A stretch of DNA of 46,634 nucleotides from Clostridia bacterium. GTDB lineage: Bacteria > Bacillota_A > Clostridia > Oscillospirales > Acutalibacteraceae. A model generated the notes under the pieces. The model saw only the letters and a program-made list of their open reading frames with translations. It searched no databases and had not been told where the DNA came from. This document shows positions 26,392 through 35,181 of this stretch, piece after piece. The position numbers were made by a program, and so were the translations under genes. Each line of letters starts with the position of its first letter. The stretch's first letter is position 1. The stretch spans positions 1-46,634 of the forward strand of contig JAFQKE010000014.1 in the NCBI GenBank assembly GCA_017397065.1, read 5' to 3'.

Positions 26392-27012
26392 CTAAAATCC
26401 CATAAAAATATCTTCTGCATCCGAAATGGGTAATCTTGCACAGAATTTATCGGTACATTTGAGCAGTAAATCATCATAAAGCTCGGCTTTAACAGCAAGC
26501 TCTACCGTTATTTTATGTGCAAAATCGGTATTAAGAATTTTTACCTCAAAACATTCTAAAACCTTTAAAAGAGGATCATAATCACTATAGTCACAGGATA
26601 TTGTGAATTTTTTTGTTGGGAGTATGGTTTCAACCTCAGCGCTTTCTAAAGCAAGACGTGCCGCTTCAGAATAGGCACGTACAAGCCCGCCCGTACCGAG
26701 AAGTATTCCTCCAAAATAGCGTGTAACAACAATGGCAATATCGGTGATTTCTGAATGGTTTATAACCTCCATTACCGGTAGACCGGCAGTAGAATGAGGT
26801 TCACCATCATCCGAAAAACGTTTGGTAGAATTTTCCCTGATGGAGAAGGCGTATACATTGTGTCTTGCGTCCCAATATTTTTTTCTCATTGCGGCAATAA
26901 ACTCGGTTGCCTCCTGTTCGGTTTTACAAGGACAAACGGTTGCAATAAATTTTGAATGCTTTACCTCGGTTTCGGCACTACAAACAGATTTTATTGTTTT
27001 ATATCCTTTCAA
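26392..27012 (-). CDS. YigZ/IMPACT-family protein
   Basis: 206 aa. SKFIATVCP, FSDDGEPHSTAGLPV and VVTRYFGGILLGTGGLVRAYS are the UPF0029/YigZ signatures. The family is linked to translation control in eukaryotes (IMPACT); the bacterial role is unresolved. The GTG at 27021 lies inside the GGGGGGTGAT ribosome binding site, so the TTG at 27012 is the likely start. First gene of the minus-strand run toward dgt and dnaG. Confidence 0.88.
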   Translation of the reverse strand: MKGYKTIKSVCSAETEVKHSKFIATVCPCKTEQEATEFIAAMRKKYWDARHNVYAFSIRENSTKRFSDDGEPHSTAGLPVMEVINHSEITDIAIVVTRYFGGILLGTGGLVRAYSEAARLALESAEVETILPTKKFTISCDYSDYDPLLKVLECFEVKILNTDFAHKITVELAVKAELYDDLLLKCTDKFCARLPISDAEDIFMGF

Positions 27013-27180
27013 AGAAATCACCCCCCGTATAGGTACGAATTATAAGTAATTATATCATTTTTTAGCACTTCAAGTCAATTAAATACTACATTTTTTTTGC
27101 GAAAAAAGCGGTTTTTAAATACAGTATTTTTTTAACCTCATTTTTTTAGGTTACTTTTTACAAAAAATTTTAAACTTTTA

Positions 27181-27209
27181 TTGATTTTTGTGACAATCTA
27201 TGCTAAAAT
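27181..27209 (+). promoter_or_regulatory. Sigma-A promoter of the dockerin gene
   Basis: TTGATT (27181-27186), 17-bp spacer, TAAAAT (27204-27209), 36 bp before the start codon. The preceding part of the gap (27013-27180) is A/T-rich with a weak TAACCT/AGGTTA hairpin and no gene. Confidence 0.6.
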
Positions 27210-27244
27210 TGAATTGTATTATTATACATAAAGGAGTTTTTTTA

Positions 27245-29440
27245 ATGAAAAGATCTTTTTTTAGCAAGATTTTAGCACTTGTTTTGTGTATTTTACTTGC
27301 GTTTAGCACCTTTTCGGTAAATGTTTTCGCCATAGACGAAGATGCAGATATTGATATGGGCGACGATGTTATTATCGAAACGCTTCCCGATGTTTATGTT
27401 TCTGCAAGTGGTAGTGACTCAAACGCAGGTACCGAAGCCGCTCCCTTTGCAACTTTAGAGAAAGCTCTTAGACGTGTAGCTAACTGCGGTACAGTTCACA
27501 TTGTTGATACATACACTGTTCCCGCAGGTATTAACTGGGTTGACCGCAACGAAGATTATATTACAATTACAGGTGGTACTCTTTCATTAAGTAACGATTT
27601 AGTTCTTGGTCACAATATAGTTTTCCAAAACATTACCTTTGCCGGTAGCAAAGCTCTTTATGCCAATGGCAATAATGTTACTTTTGGTAGTGGTGCAAAC
27701 GCCTCTGCTATTACAGTTTACGGTGGTAATAACACAGGAGCAACATTAGAGTCAACCAATCTTACTATTAACGATGGTACCTTTGGTACTGTATATGGTG
27801 GTGGTTCTGTAGCCTGCACAATAAATCAGGTAAACCTTACCATTAACGGTGGTACTGTTGCTAATGTATTTGGCGGTAACAATGCATCAAGTCTTACAGG
27901 TGATGTAACAGTTACCCTTAACGGCGGTACAATTACCGACAAAATTTTTGGTGGATGTAATAACGAATATACATATAAAAGCGGATTCTTAGGCAATATT
28001 GGTGCATCTATCTCTTGGGATACTGCACACTATGTTACTGGTAAGGTGGATGTTATTGTAAGCGAGAATGTAACTATTAACACCAATAATTCTTCAGGAA
28101 CTGACAAAGCTTTCTTTGCACATAGCCGCCACAAAACTTTAAGTTCCAGCGAAGATTCTTCAATAATTTTCACTTCACAGACTGCCTATAACAACAACTC
28201 CTCAAAATTTGGTACTAAAGCATCAGACTCTACCGGAACTGCAAACAATTTACGTGAAGCAGGTATGGGTTATGAAGAAGCAACTGCTGCCGATAATGTT
28301 CACATTCACGGTATTATCACCGATGATACAAACGACATTATCACCGAGGGTTGCACTTTATCATCAGGAACTGAGGTTGATCCTTGTGAGGCTGCAACTG
28401 TAACGCTTACCCTTGACAACAAGGTTTCTTTAAAATACACAGGTGAGGAAATTACTCCTGCTGTTGCTAAAATAGATGGAACACTTACATTTGGTGAACC
28501 AACTCTCACCTACTCTAACAATGTAAATCCCGGTACCGCTACTGTAACAATGACCTATAGCGGTTACTCAGTTTCTAAAGAATTTACCATTACAAAAGTT
28601 AATCAAAAAGCTCCTAACGGGCTTGTAGCTGTTCCTGAAACCATAAGCGGTTTGAATGATGGCGAAATTTACGGTCTTTCCTCTGCAATGGAAATCAGCA
28701 CCGATAATGTAACCTTTAATGCTGTAACTGATACAAATGCAAAGTTTGCCGCAGGTACATATTATGTTCGCTATGCAGAAAACGAGTTTTATAACGTTTC
28801 CTCGGCAGCTACCGTTGTTATAGAAGAGGGCAGAAAACTCACCGTAACATTTATTGCTGATGACGCAACCGTTGCTACTAAAGAAGTATCATACGGTGAG
28901 GCTATTACCGAAATTCCCGAAGTTCCCGCAAAGGTTGGTTATGATAAGGTTGCCCCGACTTGGGATGTTACTGACTTTACAAACATTACTTCTGACTTAA
29001 CTGTTAACGCAGTTTACACCATTAACACCTATACCGTTAAATATGTTATAGACGGTGCTGTTGTTTCTGAACAGACAGTAAATTACGGTGAAAACGCTGT
29101 TGCTCCTGAAATTCCTGCTAAAGACGGCTATACCGAAACCGCTCCCTACTGGGATGCAGAAGCAACCAATGTAACAGATGATATGACCATTACAGCTGTT
29201 TACACAAAAGATATTCCGAAAATTACTCCTGCAGATACAAATAACGATGGCAAGGTTAACCTTAAAGACCTTATCACTCTTGCAAGATATGTAGCAGGCT
29301 GGCAGAATGCAGATGCTTATGTTCCCGCACTTGACATTAACGGCGACAAAGCTATTAACTTAACAGACGTTACTACTCTCGCCCGTTATCTTGCAGGTTG
29401 GAATGAAACAATTTCACAAGAGCCTTATCTTGGAGAATAA
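27245..29440 (+). CDS. Secreted beta-helix protein with type I dockerin
   Basis: 731 aa from the ATG at 27245, 8 nt after AAAGGAG. Signal peptide ends near VNVFA. VYVSASGSDSNAGTEAAPFATL (about 51-72) marks a DUF1565/right-handed beta-helix start, followed by repeating INGGTVxNVFGG turns to about 260. An Ig-like segment with YTGEEITPAV, then two InlB-like repeats (each ending NAVY or TAVY), precede the C-terminal dockerin (about 664-725) with the two calcium loops DTNNDGKVN and DINGDKAIN, each followed by LARYxAGW. The dockerin implies docking to a cohesin scaffold elsewhere. No catalytic motif is evident; polysaccharide binding or lyase function is possible. Confidence 0.85.
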   Translation: MKRSFFSKILALVLCILLAFSTFSVNVFAIDEDADIDMGDDVIIETLPDVYVSASGSDSNAGTEAAPFATLEKALRRVANCGTVHIVDTYTVPAGINWVDRNEDYITITGGTLSLSNDLVLGHNIVFQNITFAGSKALYANGNNVTFGSGANASAITVYGGNNTGATLESTNLTINDGTFGTVYGGGSVACTINQVNLTINGGTVANVFGGNNASSLTGDVTVTLNGGTITDKIFGGCNNEYTYKSGFLGNIGASISWDTAHYVTGKVDVIVSENVTINTNNSSGTDKAFFAHSRHKTLSSSEDSSIIFTSQTAYNNNSSKFGTKASDSTGTANNLREAGMGYEEATAADNVHIHGIITDDTNDIITEGCTLSSGTEVDPCEAATVTLTLDNKVSLKYTGEEITPAVAKIDGTLTFGEPTLTYSNNVNPGTATVTMTYSGYSVSKEFTITKVNQKAPNGLVAVPETISGLNDGEIYGLSSAMEISTDNVTFNAVTDTNAKFAAGTYYVRYAENEFYNVSSAATVVIEEGRKLTVTFIADDATVATKEVSYGEAITEIPEVPAKVGYDKVAPTWDVTDFTNITSDLTVNAVYTINTYTVKYVIDGAVVSEQTVNYGENAVAPEIPAKDGYTETAPYWDAEATNVTDDMTITAVYTKDIPKITPADTNNDGKVNLKDLITLARYVAGWQNADAYVPALDINGDKAINLTDVTTLARYLAGWNETISQEPYLGE

Positions 29441-29468
29441 AATTCACGTTTAATACCAATCTAATACT

Positions 29469-29505
29469 AAAGAGGTGGAAGCCAATAGCTTCCACCTCTT
29501 TTTTT
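29469..29505 (+). terminator. Intrinsic terminator of the dockerin gene
   Basis: AAAGAGGTGGAAGC (29469-29482) and GCTTCCACCTCTTT (29488-29501), 14 perfect pairs, then further T residues. Confidence 0.9.
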
Positions 29506-29522
29506 GATAACTAATAGAATAG

Positions 29523-29744
29523 ATAAATTGTAGTTTATCGCAGGGATTTTGGGGTGATACCGTAGGGACAGGCCTCCCGGACTGTCCGTAAAAAAGCCTT
29601 TAAATTAACGGATTTTTCACCTCATCCACCGCTAAAGCGGTCCCCCGCCTGACGGGCGCCTGTCCCCTTTGTCACTTCGTGACATTTCCCCACACCGTGG
29701 GGAATCATCCCCATCAAGGGGAAGGCTTATAAACTACAATATAT
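29523..29744. mobile_element. MITE-like element with stacked hairpins
   Basis: 222 bp bounded by inverted repeats ATAAATTGTAGTTTAT (29523-29538) and ATAAACTACAATATAT (29729-29744), 15 of 16 matching. The inside is much more GC-rich than its surroundings. It holds hairpins GGACAG/CTGTCC (29566-29587), CCGC-TAAA-GCGG (29629-29640), CCCG/CGGG (29644-29656), GTCAC-TTC-GTGAC (29671-29683), CCCCAC-ACC-GTGGGG (29688-29702) and TCCCC/GGGGA (29708-29722), plus a long-range GGGACAGGC/GCCTGTCCC match. No coding capacity. Similar palindromic intergenic repeats occur in gut Clostridia; mobilisation in trans is inferred. Confidence 0.65.
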
Positions 29745-29773
29745 CTGACTGACATACTTATATTATTTTCAAA

Positions 29774-30952
29774 TCATTTTTGTCTTGGCAAAAAGAATAA
29801 TGATAATAAGGAAAGTGCAATCCAAGATAAAAACATTGCTAAATATCCAAAGTTTGAAATAACAACTCCATAGATTGCTGAGCCGACACCTGCGGCAAAA
29901 TAAACACCGAAATCCATAAGTCCGCTTACTGTAGCTATGTTTCCGCTTTTGGCAAAGGTAAGCGGATAAATTGAAAGGATTGAAGTATTTATTACCGAAA
30001 CGGCGGCATAGATAATGCCAAGACAAACCATAGAAAGCACAGGGTGTTTAAAGGGCAAGCATAAGGCTGCGGCCGATATACCGCACACTATAAATCCAAA
30101 AAAGGAAACTTTATTTTCATCCTTGCCACAAAGCTGATATACAAAGCTGTAACTCATTCTGCCAAGAAGTCCTATTGCAGGAATGAAAAGCAAAAACCAC
30201 GAGGAGCTTTTAAGGTCGATGCTATGTACCGTTACAAAAAAGGCTGCCATCCAAAGGCTTATATTATCCTTCATAACACCATGGCAAAAGGCAGGAACAA
30301 GCATTGTACGTATACTTTTATCCTTTAAAAGATTTATGGGAAGTATACTTCGTTTGCCTTTTGCGGGTTCAAAAGGTATTTTTTTAAGGGCGATAAAGGT
30401 TAGCGGAGTCATTACAAGATTCAGCGCACCGGGTATAATAAAAGCAAGCTCAATTCTACCGGTAAGGCTTATAATCCAAGTATTTACAAGTATACCCAGC
30501 AAATTACCTACCGCAACCGACGAAACCATTATTGCGGTACGCTTGCTTGCCTTATCGGGGTCGTAAACGGATGACATCGCTCTGAGTACCGATCCCCACA
30601 GCATTGATTGAGCGTAGGCATTTATTCCCCATAAAACTGCCATAACGGCAAACGACATAAACACACCCGATACTATGTTGGAAAGCCCTACCGCCACAAG
30701 GCCTGTACAGAGCATTATCCAAGGGGTAAGCTTATCGTTAAGAACGCCGTTTAAAAGTCTACCTATTGCAAAAACAACCGAGAATATACTGCCGAGCAGA
30801 CCAATTTGTGCTTCATCCATTATTCCAAGTTCGGTAAGCTTTGGGGCGGCAATAGAGAGATTAAGTCTTGAAATATAAATTGATGTATAGGCGAGATATG
30901 TTATTATAAAAATAACTCCGGTACCTCGCATAATATGCTTTTGGTTTTGCAT
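29774..30952 (-). CDS. MFS transporter, OPA/sugar-phosphate type
   Basis: 392 aa with about 12 membrane segments. The N-terminal SRLNLSIAAPKLTELG, and IGRLLNGVLNDKLTP between segments 2 and 3, resemble the organophosphate:phosphate antiporter branch (GlpT/UhpT). It may import a sugar, sugar phosphate or polyol. GAGGCG lies upstream of the ATG. It lies downstream of the aldolase on the same strand, though separated by a terminator-like hairpin at 31070-31112, so it may be partly uncoupled from the sugar operon. Confidence 0.85.
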   Translation of the reverse strand: MQNQKHIMRGTGVIFIITYLAYTSIYISRLNLSIAAPKLTELGIMDEAQIGLLGSIFSVVFAIGRLLNGVLNDKLTPWIMLCTGLVAVGLSNIVSGVFMSFAVMAVLWGINAYAQSMLWGSVLRAMSSVYDPDKASKRTAIMVSSVAVGNLLGILVNTWIISLTGRIELAFIIPGALNLVMTPLTFIALKKIPFEPAKGKRSILPINLLKDKSIRTMLVPAFCHGVMKDNISLWMAAFFVTVHSIDLKSSSWFLLFIPAIGLLGRMSYSFVYQLCGKDENKVSFFGFIVCGISAAALCLPFKHPVLSMVCLGIIYAAVSVINTSILSIYPLTFAKSGNIATVSGLMDFGVYFAAGVGSAIYGVVISNFGYLAMFLSWIALSLLSLFFLPRQK

Positions 30953-31069
30953 TTTAACTTTCGCCTCTGATTGTTAGTTTTTTACACTGATAATTATATC
31001 CCTAAATGCAATAATGTCAATACCTAAAATAACACTCAAAAAGCAACAAAATATTTGTACTTTACATTA

Positions 31070-31112
31070 TAATAACCAAAAGGCTGCTCAAAAAACAGCC
31101 TTTTGGTTATTA
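31070..31112 (-). terminator. Intrinsic terminator after the aldolase
   Basis: TAATAACCAAAAGGCTG (31070-31086) and CAGCCTTTTGGTTATTA (31096-31112), 17 perfect pairs. The T-run is weak on the minus side, so partial read-through to the transporter is possible. Confidence 0.75.
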
Positions 31113-31128
31113 AATTATATTAGCTAAA

Positions 31129-31977
31129 TTAGGCTCTGTTTACGCTGCCGAAAAGCTTCATTTTCTTTTCGGTTTCGTTCTTTACAGCCTCAATAATATT
31201 TGGAATAAGATCGGTAATACCAAAGCCTTTCTGGTAGGTCTCATAAGCCGCATCTGCAGCGGCACAGTTTATATCTGTAAATATGTTAACCTTTGAAATA
31301 CCGCCTGCAATAGTGTTTTTAAAATCATCATCACTAAGTCCCGAACCACCGTGGAGTACCAAAGGAGTAGGAATGGTAGCGGCAATTTCTGCAAGACGCT
31401 CTAAATCGAGCTTAGGTTTACTTTTGTAGGCGCCGTGAGCAGTACCAATAGCAACTGCTAATGCATCAACACCTGTGTTCTCAACGAAAAGCTTAGCCTT
31501 ATCTGGCTCGGTATAAATACTCTTATCTCCCTCACCATCACCCTCAGCGCTTCCATCATTAGCACCAACATGACCAAGCTCACCTTCTACGGTAATTCCT
31601 TTGGCGTGAGCCTTTTTAACCATTTCGGCAACAGCCTTCTGATTGCCGTCAAAATCCAAAGTAGAGCAATCATACATAATAGAGCTAAAGCCTAAATCCA
31701 TAGCAAGATTAACCTTTTCTTCGGTAAGGCCGTGGTCAAAATGAAGAACAACAGGCACGCTTGCACGCTTAGCCATATCGGTAAGCAAGGGGGCTAACTC
31801 TCTGAGTCCGCCATAGGGAAGCAAAACCTCAGCAGTTCCAATAATTACAGGAGATTTCATCTCCTCAGCGGCGGATAAAACACCTCTTGCCATTTCAAGA
31901 TTGATGGTATTAAAAAGACCTACTGCATATTTGTTTTTCTTTGCATCAAGCAAAACATCATTTAAATTTACAAGCAT
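31129..31977 (-). CDS. Class II ketose-bisphosphate aldolase
   Basis: 282 aa. Zinc aldolase of the FbaA/GatY/KbaY family that cleaves a ketose phosphate to DHAP and an aldehyde. Asp81-His82 in LHFDHG, the Glu in VEGELGHVG, His in GTAHGAYK and His in LHGGSGL are the conserved metal and substrate residues. Short length and gene context favour a catabolic aldolase acting on a ketose 1-phosphate or bisphosphate rather than the glycolytic enzyme. It lies 15 bp after the isomerase gene in one operon with the kinase. Confidence 0.92.
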   Translation of the reverse strand: MLVNLNDVLLDAKKNKYAVGLFNTINLEMARGVLSAAEEMKSPVIIGTAEVLLPYGGLRELAPLLTDMAKRASVPVVLHFDHGLTEEKVNLAMDLGFSSIMYDCSTLDFDGNQKAVAEMVKKAHAKGITVEGELGHVGANDGSAEGDGEGDKSIYTEPDKAKLFVENTGVDALAVAIGTAHGAYKSKPKLDLERLAEIAATIPTPLVLHGGSGLSDDDFKNTIAGGISKVNIFTDINCAAADAAYETYQKGFGITDLIPNIIEAVKNETEKKMKLFGSVNRA

Positions 31978-31992
31978 TTGTATTTTCTCCTA

Positions 31993-32538
31993 CTAATCAA
32001 AATCAGCTAATCTGTTTATTCTTTCATCAGTAAAAACATCGTATTCATCGTGGCTGGTGGTGGAAAATTCGCTGATTACCGCACCCTCATCACCCGACTG
32101 GAACCAATGAAGTGTATTAGGAGCAATGGTATACTGCTCGCCGGGATTGAGCTCAATTTCATGCCATACGGTAAAATACTGCTCGTATCCCTCAGGGGCT
32201 TTGCACTTGGGTGCCACGGCAGGCTCACCCTCTACATAAAGATACACCTTACCATAGCGGCAACGGAAGGTTTCTTGCTTACCCATATAATTGATTTCAG
32301 GCATTGGCTTATGAGTGTGCTCGGGGCAGGTTTGGTGGGGTAAAAGCACCATTTCCTTTGCGCAATAATAATCGGTGTTAACATATATTATTATGGAAAG
32401 ACCGATTTTTTCGAAATCATCAAGACCAAGCTCAACAATTTCAATGTTCTTAGATTCCTCCGGAGAAATTACAATATTTGCTTTTTTGTACATTTCTCTC
32501 GCTTTTTCACGATACTGTTCTGCAACCTCTTTTTTCAT
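31993..32538 (-). CDS. D-lyxose isomerase-like cupin
   Basis: 181 aa. The cupin metal motif is CPEHTHKP (71-78) with H74 and H76, then KQETFRCRYGKVYLY, and NTLHWFQSGDEGAVISEFS with a third His. This matches the D-lyxose ketol-isomerase family, which converts D-lyxose to D-xylulose and often D-mannose to D-fructose. The ATG at 32538 has AAGGAG 8 nt upstream; the longer start is not used. It sits between a PfkB kinase (12 bp upstream) and an aldolase, which supplies the following steps. Confidence 0.85.
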   Translation of the reverse strand: MKKEVAEQYREKAREMYKKANIVISPEESKNIEIVELGLDDFEKIGLSIIIYVNTDYYCAKEMVLLPHQTCPEHTHKPMPEINYMGKQETFRCRYGKVYLYVEGEPAVAPKCKAPEGYEQYFTVWHEIELNPGEQYTIAPNTLHWFQSGDEGAVISEFSTTSHDEYDVFTDERINRLADFD

Positions 32539-32550
32539 AATCAAAACTCC

Positions 32551-33492
32551 TTACAATGTGTTTTCTTCCATAAATTTTAAGGTTTCTTCGATTGAGACTA
32601 TACCTGTTGATGCTCCAACTGCTGCAATACAGTGAGTTCCGACAGCGTTACCAAATTTTGCCGAACGCTCGAAATCCCATCCTTGGGCAAGCCCTGCTAA
32701 AAAGCCCGCACAGAATGAATCGCCTGCACCGGTAGTATCAACAGGTTTAATGTTTTTGTATGTAGGATAGATTTTTCCCTGCTCTCCACCCGGCTGAACG
32801 TAAGCACCGTCGGCACCTACTTTGATTATAACATTCTTTACGCCCTTTTTAAAGAAGAATTCAGCAATTTTTTCCACCTCGGTTTCACCCGAAAGCTTGG
32901 CCGCCTCATCATAACTAGGCATAAAAATATCAATATATTCAAAAACTCCATCTAGCTTGGGTAACCATATATCATCAAAATCCCAAGCAGTATCAAAAAC
33001 GGTCAGCTTACCACGCTTTTGACATTCCCTTAAAAACTTGGCACAGGGTGCACCATCAAAAGAGGTTAAAAGCATTGCCCCTGTGTAAAAAACAATATCA
33101 GAGTTATCTACTGCTTTCCAATCAATATCTTGAGGGCAATAATCAGCACTAGATGCAGGATTGTAAAGAAAGCTACGCTCGCCGGTAGACTGAATACAAG
33201 CGATTGAAAGAGTTGTGGGTGACGGTCCTTTGGTAACAACAGGAGAGATATCTACACTATACTTTTTAAGCTCGGATTTAATAAACTCACCATAAAAATC
33301 CTCACCTATTCGACAAGAAACCGCAACAGGAACTCCCAACTTGCCTAAATCAATGGCACAGTTAGTGGCACAGCCTCCAACACAGGTGGTGATAGAATCC
33401 ACACTTCTTAAAGTACCGGGTGTTGGAACACCGTCAACAGGTCTCACCAAAATATCTGTTGTAACGCTACCGCAACATAATATTCTTTTCAT
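32551..33492 (-). CDS. PfkB-family sugar kinase
   Basis: 313 aa. The ATP/anion-hole signature DTTGAGDSFCAGF (about 250-262) with catalytic Asp, and GGCATNCAIDLGKLG near residue 39-53, place it in the ribokinase/fructokinase family. It probably phosphorylates the ketose made by the isomerase. Whether it adds phosphate at C1 or C5 is not visible, and that decides which substrate the aldolase sees. GAGGTG precedes the ATG. First gene of the operon behind the ROK-controlled promoter. Confidence 0.9.
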   Translation of the reverse strand: MKRILCCGSVTTDILVRPVDGVPTPGTLRSVDSITTCVGGCATNCAIDLGKLGVPVAVSCRIGEDFYGEFIKSELKKYSVDISPVVTKGPSPTTLSIACIQSTGERSFLYNPASSADYCPQDIDWKAVDNSDIVFYTGAMLLTSFDGAPCAKFLRECQKRGKLTVFDTAWDFDDIWLPKLDGVFEYIDIFMPSYDEAAKLSGETEVEKIAEFFFKKGVKNVIIKVGADGAYVQPGGEQGKIYPTYKNIKPVDTTGAGDSFCAGFLAGLAQGWDFERSAKFGNAVGTHCIAAVGASTGIVSIEETLKFMEENTL

Positions 33493-33523
33493 TATAGCAC
33501 CTCTATTATAGTAAATTAGTAAA

Positions 33524-33566
33524 TTGACTTTATTATTATAATAGTATATAATAATAACAATGTCAA
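33524..33566. promoter_or_regulatory. Overlapping divergent promoters sharing one palindrome
   Basis: Plus-strand promoter for the ROK gene: TTGACT (33524-33529), N17, TATAAT (33547-33552). Minus-strand promoter for the kinase operon: TTGACA (33566-33561), N17, TATTAT (33543-33538). The palindrome TTATTATTATA-ATAGTA-TATAATAATAA (33530-33557) spans both -10 regions, an ideal place for the ROK repressor to silence both genes. Confidence 0.75.
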
Positions 33567-33612
33567 GTATTATTTAATTTTTTTTGAGTTTTAAAACTAT
33601 TGGAGGACTAAA

Positions 33613-34773
33613 ATGAAGCGTGGAATGAACAGCGGCGATATAAAACGAGCGAACCGTGGTTTGTTTTTGAAAAATATAGCACTAGGAAAAGCCAACTCAA
33701 GAATAGAGCTTTCAAAGCTTACAGGACTTACTAAAATGACGGCAGGAAACATCACTCAAGAGTTGCTCCAATTAGGCATTATTGAGGAAACCGGCCCTAT
33801 ATATGCAGGTGTTACAGGCCCTGCCCCACAAAAGCTTACAATTTCTAAATCTGCCCCAAAAATAGTTGGTGTTTATATTTCACGTGATGAAATTGTTTTT
33901 AGTATAGGAACGCTTACCGGAGATATTATTCAAAAAAGCGCCACTCCCCTTTTTAAAGAAACTGTAAAAACCATAAGCGCAAAGTTGGTTGAAGGGATTA
34001 AGTCCGCCATAGAGCATCAAGAAGATAATATTTTAGCAATAGGTGTTGCTATGATAGGCCCAATAGATATCGACGGAGCTATTACAGACTCCCCCAACTT
34101 CTTTGGAATAAAAAAATTACCCGTTAAAAATATCATAAACAGCAATTTCAACTACCCAACCGTTATTTGCAACGATATAAGCGCTTCAGCAATTGCAGAA
34201 CATTTAAAGGGTGGTGAAGTACATTCGAATTTCGTATTTATTGGTAATTCGAACGGTCTTGGTGCCGGAATAATTCACGGCGGCGAGCTTCTGACCTCCA
34301 ACAACCTATTCATAGGCGAATTTGGTCATATTACTATTGATGCAAACGGGGAAAAATGCCCCTGCGGAAACACCGGCTGCTTGGAGCTATACGCATCACA
34401 TATGGTGCTTTTAAAAAGGCTTTCCGATGCTGTTGGCAAAAAAGTTTGCTCCAAAGATTTTGAAGAGCTTGCCAAAAATCCCGAATGCGATAAAATTTTT
34501 AAAGATATTTCTGAAAAGCTCTCGGCCGGTCTACTCACAATTACAAATCTTTTGCGACCGGAGGCATTTATTATTGGTTATGATGGATATTATCTACCCG
34601 ACAAATACCTGAATATCATTGAGCAAAACATAAATAATGTGCGTTTTTTGAAAGAAGGCGAAAGAATTAAAGTATACAAAGCGCACCATCGCTCAGAATC
34701 GGCGATATATGGAAGTATTGCCACCGTTTTAAACGAAGTTTTTAGTGGCAGAATATTATTTAATAACCGATAA
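33613..34773 (+). CDS. ROK-family repressor (NagC/XylR-like)
   Basis: 386 aa. N-terminal winged helix (RIELSKLTGLTKMTAGNITQELL) followed by a ROK sugar-binding fold with the zinc motif CPCGNTGCLE (about 248-257) after GEFGHITI. It probably senses the sugar or sugar phosphate of the divergent kinase operon and represses it and itself through the palindrome at 33530-33557. GGAGG lies 6 nt before the ATG. Confidence 0.92.
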   Translation: MKRGMNSGDIKRANRGLFLKNIALGKANSRIELSKLTGLTKMTAGNITQELLQLGIIEETGPIYAGVTGPAPQKLTISKSAPKIVGVYISRDEIVFSIGTLTGDIIQKSATPLFKETVKTISAKLVEGIKSAIEHQEDNILAIGVAMIGPIDIDGAITDSPNFFGIKKLPVKNIINSNFNYPTVICNDISASAIAEHLKGGEVHSNFVFIGNSNGLGAGIIHGGELLTSNNLFIGEFGHITIDANGEKCPCGNTGCLELYASHMVLLKRLSDAVGKKVCSKDFEELAKNPECDKIFKDISEKLSAGLLTITNLLRPEAFIIGYDGYYLPDKYLNIIEQNINNVRFLKEGERIKVYKAHHRSESAIYGSIATVLNEVFSGRILFNNR

Positions 34774-34848
34774 ATCCCCTACTTTTCAGGGCGGTTTTTA
34801 TACAAAATAACAAAAAAGAAAATATTTTAAAAAAATGCAAAAAAACTG

Positions 34849-34877
34849 TTGACATAATACAAAACAAATGATATAAT
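34849..34877 (+). promoter_or_regulatory. tRNA promoter
   Basis: TTGACA (34849-34854), 17-bp spacer, TATAAT (34872-34877), a perfect consensus 39 bp before the tRNA. Confidence 0.9.
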
Positions 34878-34915
34878 ATTTAGCGTTGTGACGGTGTTAC
34901 AACCTAATATTATAT

Positions 34916-34999
34916 GCGAGTGTGCTGGAATCGGCAGACAGGCACGTTTGAGGGGCGTGTGTCTTTGGCGTACGGGTTCAAGTCCCGTCACTCGCACCA
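34916..34999 (+). tRNA. tRNA-Leu (anticodon GAG)
   Basis: Acceptor GCGAGTG (34916-34922) pairs with CACTCGC, followed by A and an encoded CCA. Anticodon loop TTGAGGG gives GAG. The long variable arm is the type II form of Leu tRNAs; GGTTCAAGTCC is the T-loop. It borders the prophage side of the window, and tRNA-Leu genes are common integration sites, but no second copy of its 3' end is visible here. Confidence 0.95.
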
Positions 35000-35004
35000 A
35001 AACG

Positions 35005-35029
35005 AAAACCGCTAGAAATAGCGGTTTTT
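35005..35029 (+). terminator. tRNA terminator
   Basis: AAAACCGCTA (35005-35014), GAAA tetraloop, TAGCGGTTTT (35019-35028), then T. Confidence 0.9.
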
Positions 35030-35099
35030 CTTTGTTTTAAGCCATTTGTCGGCATTTTAAATTTAATTTTAGTTAATAAATTTCGAATAAAAAATAATA

Positions 35100-35135
35100 A
35101 AAGTCACCACGAAACAACCGAAAGTCACCACGAAA
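35100..35135 (+). repeat. 21-bp-period direct repeat near the tRNA
   Basis: AAAAGTCACCACGAAA-like units at 35100-35114 and 35121-35135 share AAGTCACCACGAAA at a 21-bp spacing (two helical turns). Possibly an integrase arm-type site at a prophage end, or another protein-binding site. Confidence 0.5.
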
Positions 35136-35143
35136 ACGACCAC

Positions 35144-35180
35144 AAAAAAGAGCAGAGGATTATACTCCCCTGCTTTTTTT
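35144..35180. terminator. Terminator after the 38-aa gene
   Basis: A-tract, AGCAG-A-GGA (35151-35159), loop, TCC-C-CTGCT (35166-35174), T-tract. Suited to stop transcription in both directions. Confidence 0.75.
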
Positions 35181-35181
35181 G

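Noticed and set aside
28209..28403. 64-aa plus-strand frame within the dockerin gene
   Set aside because: Out-of-frame shadow of a clearly coding region.
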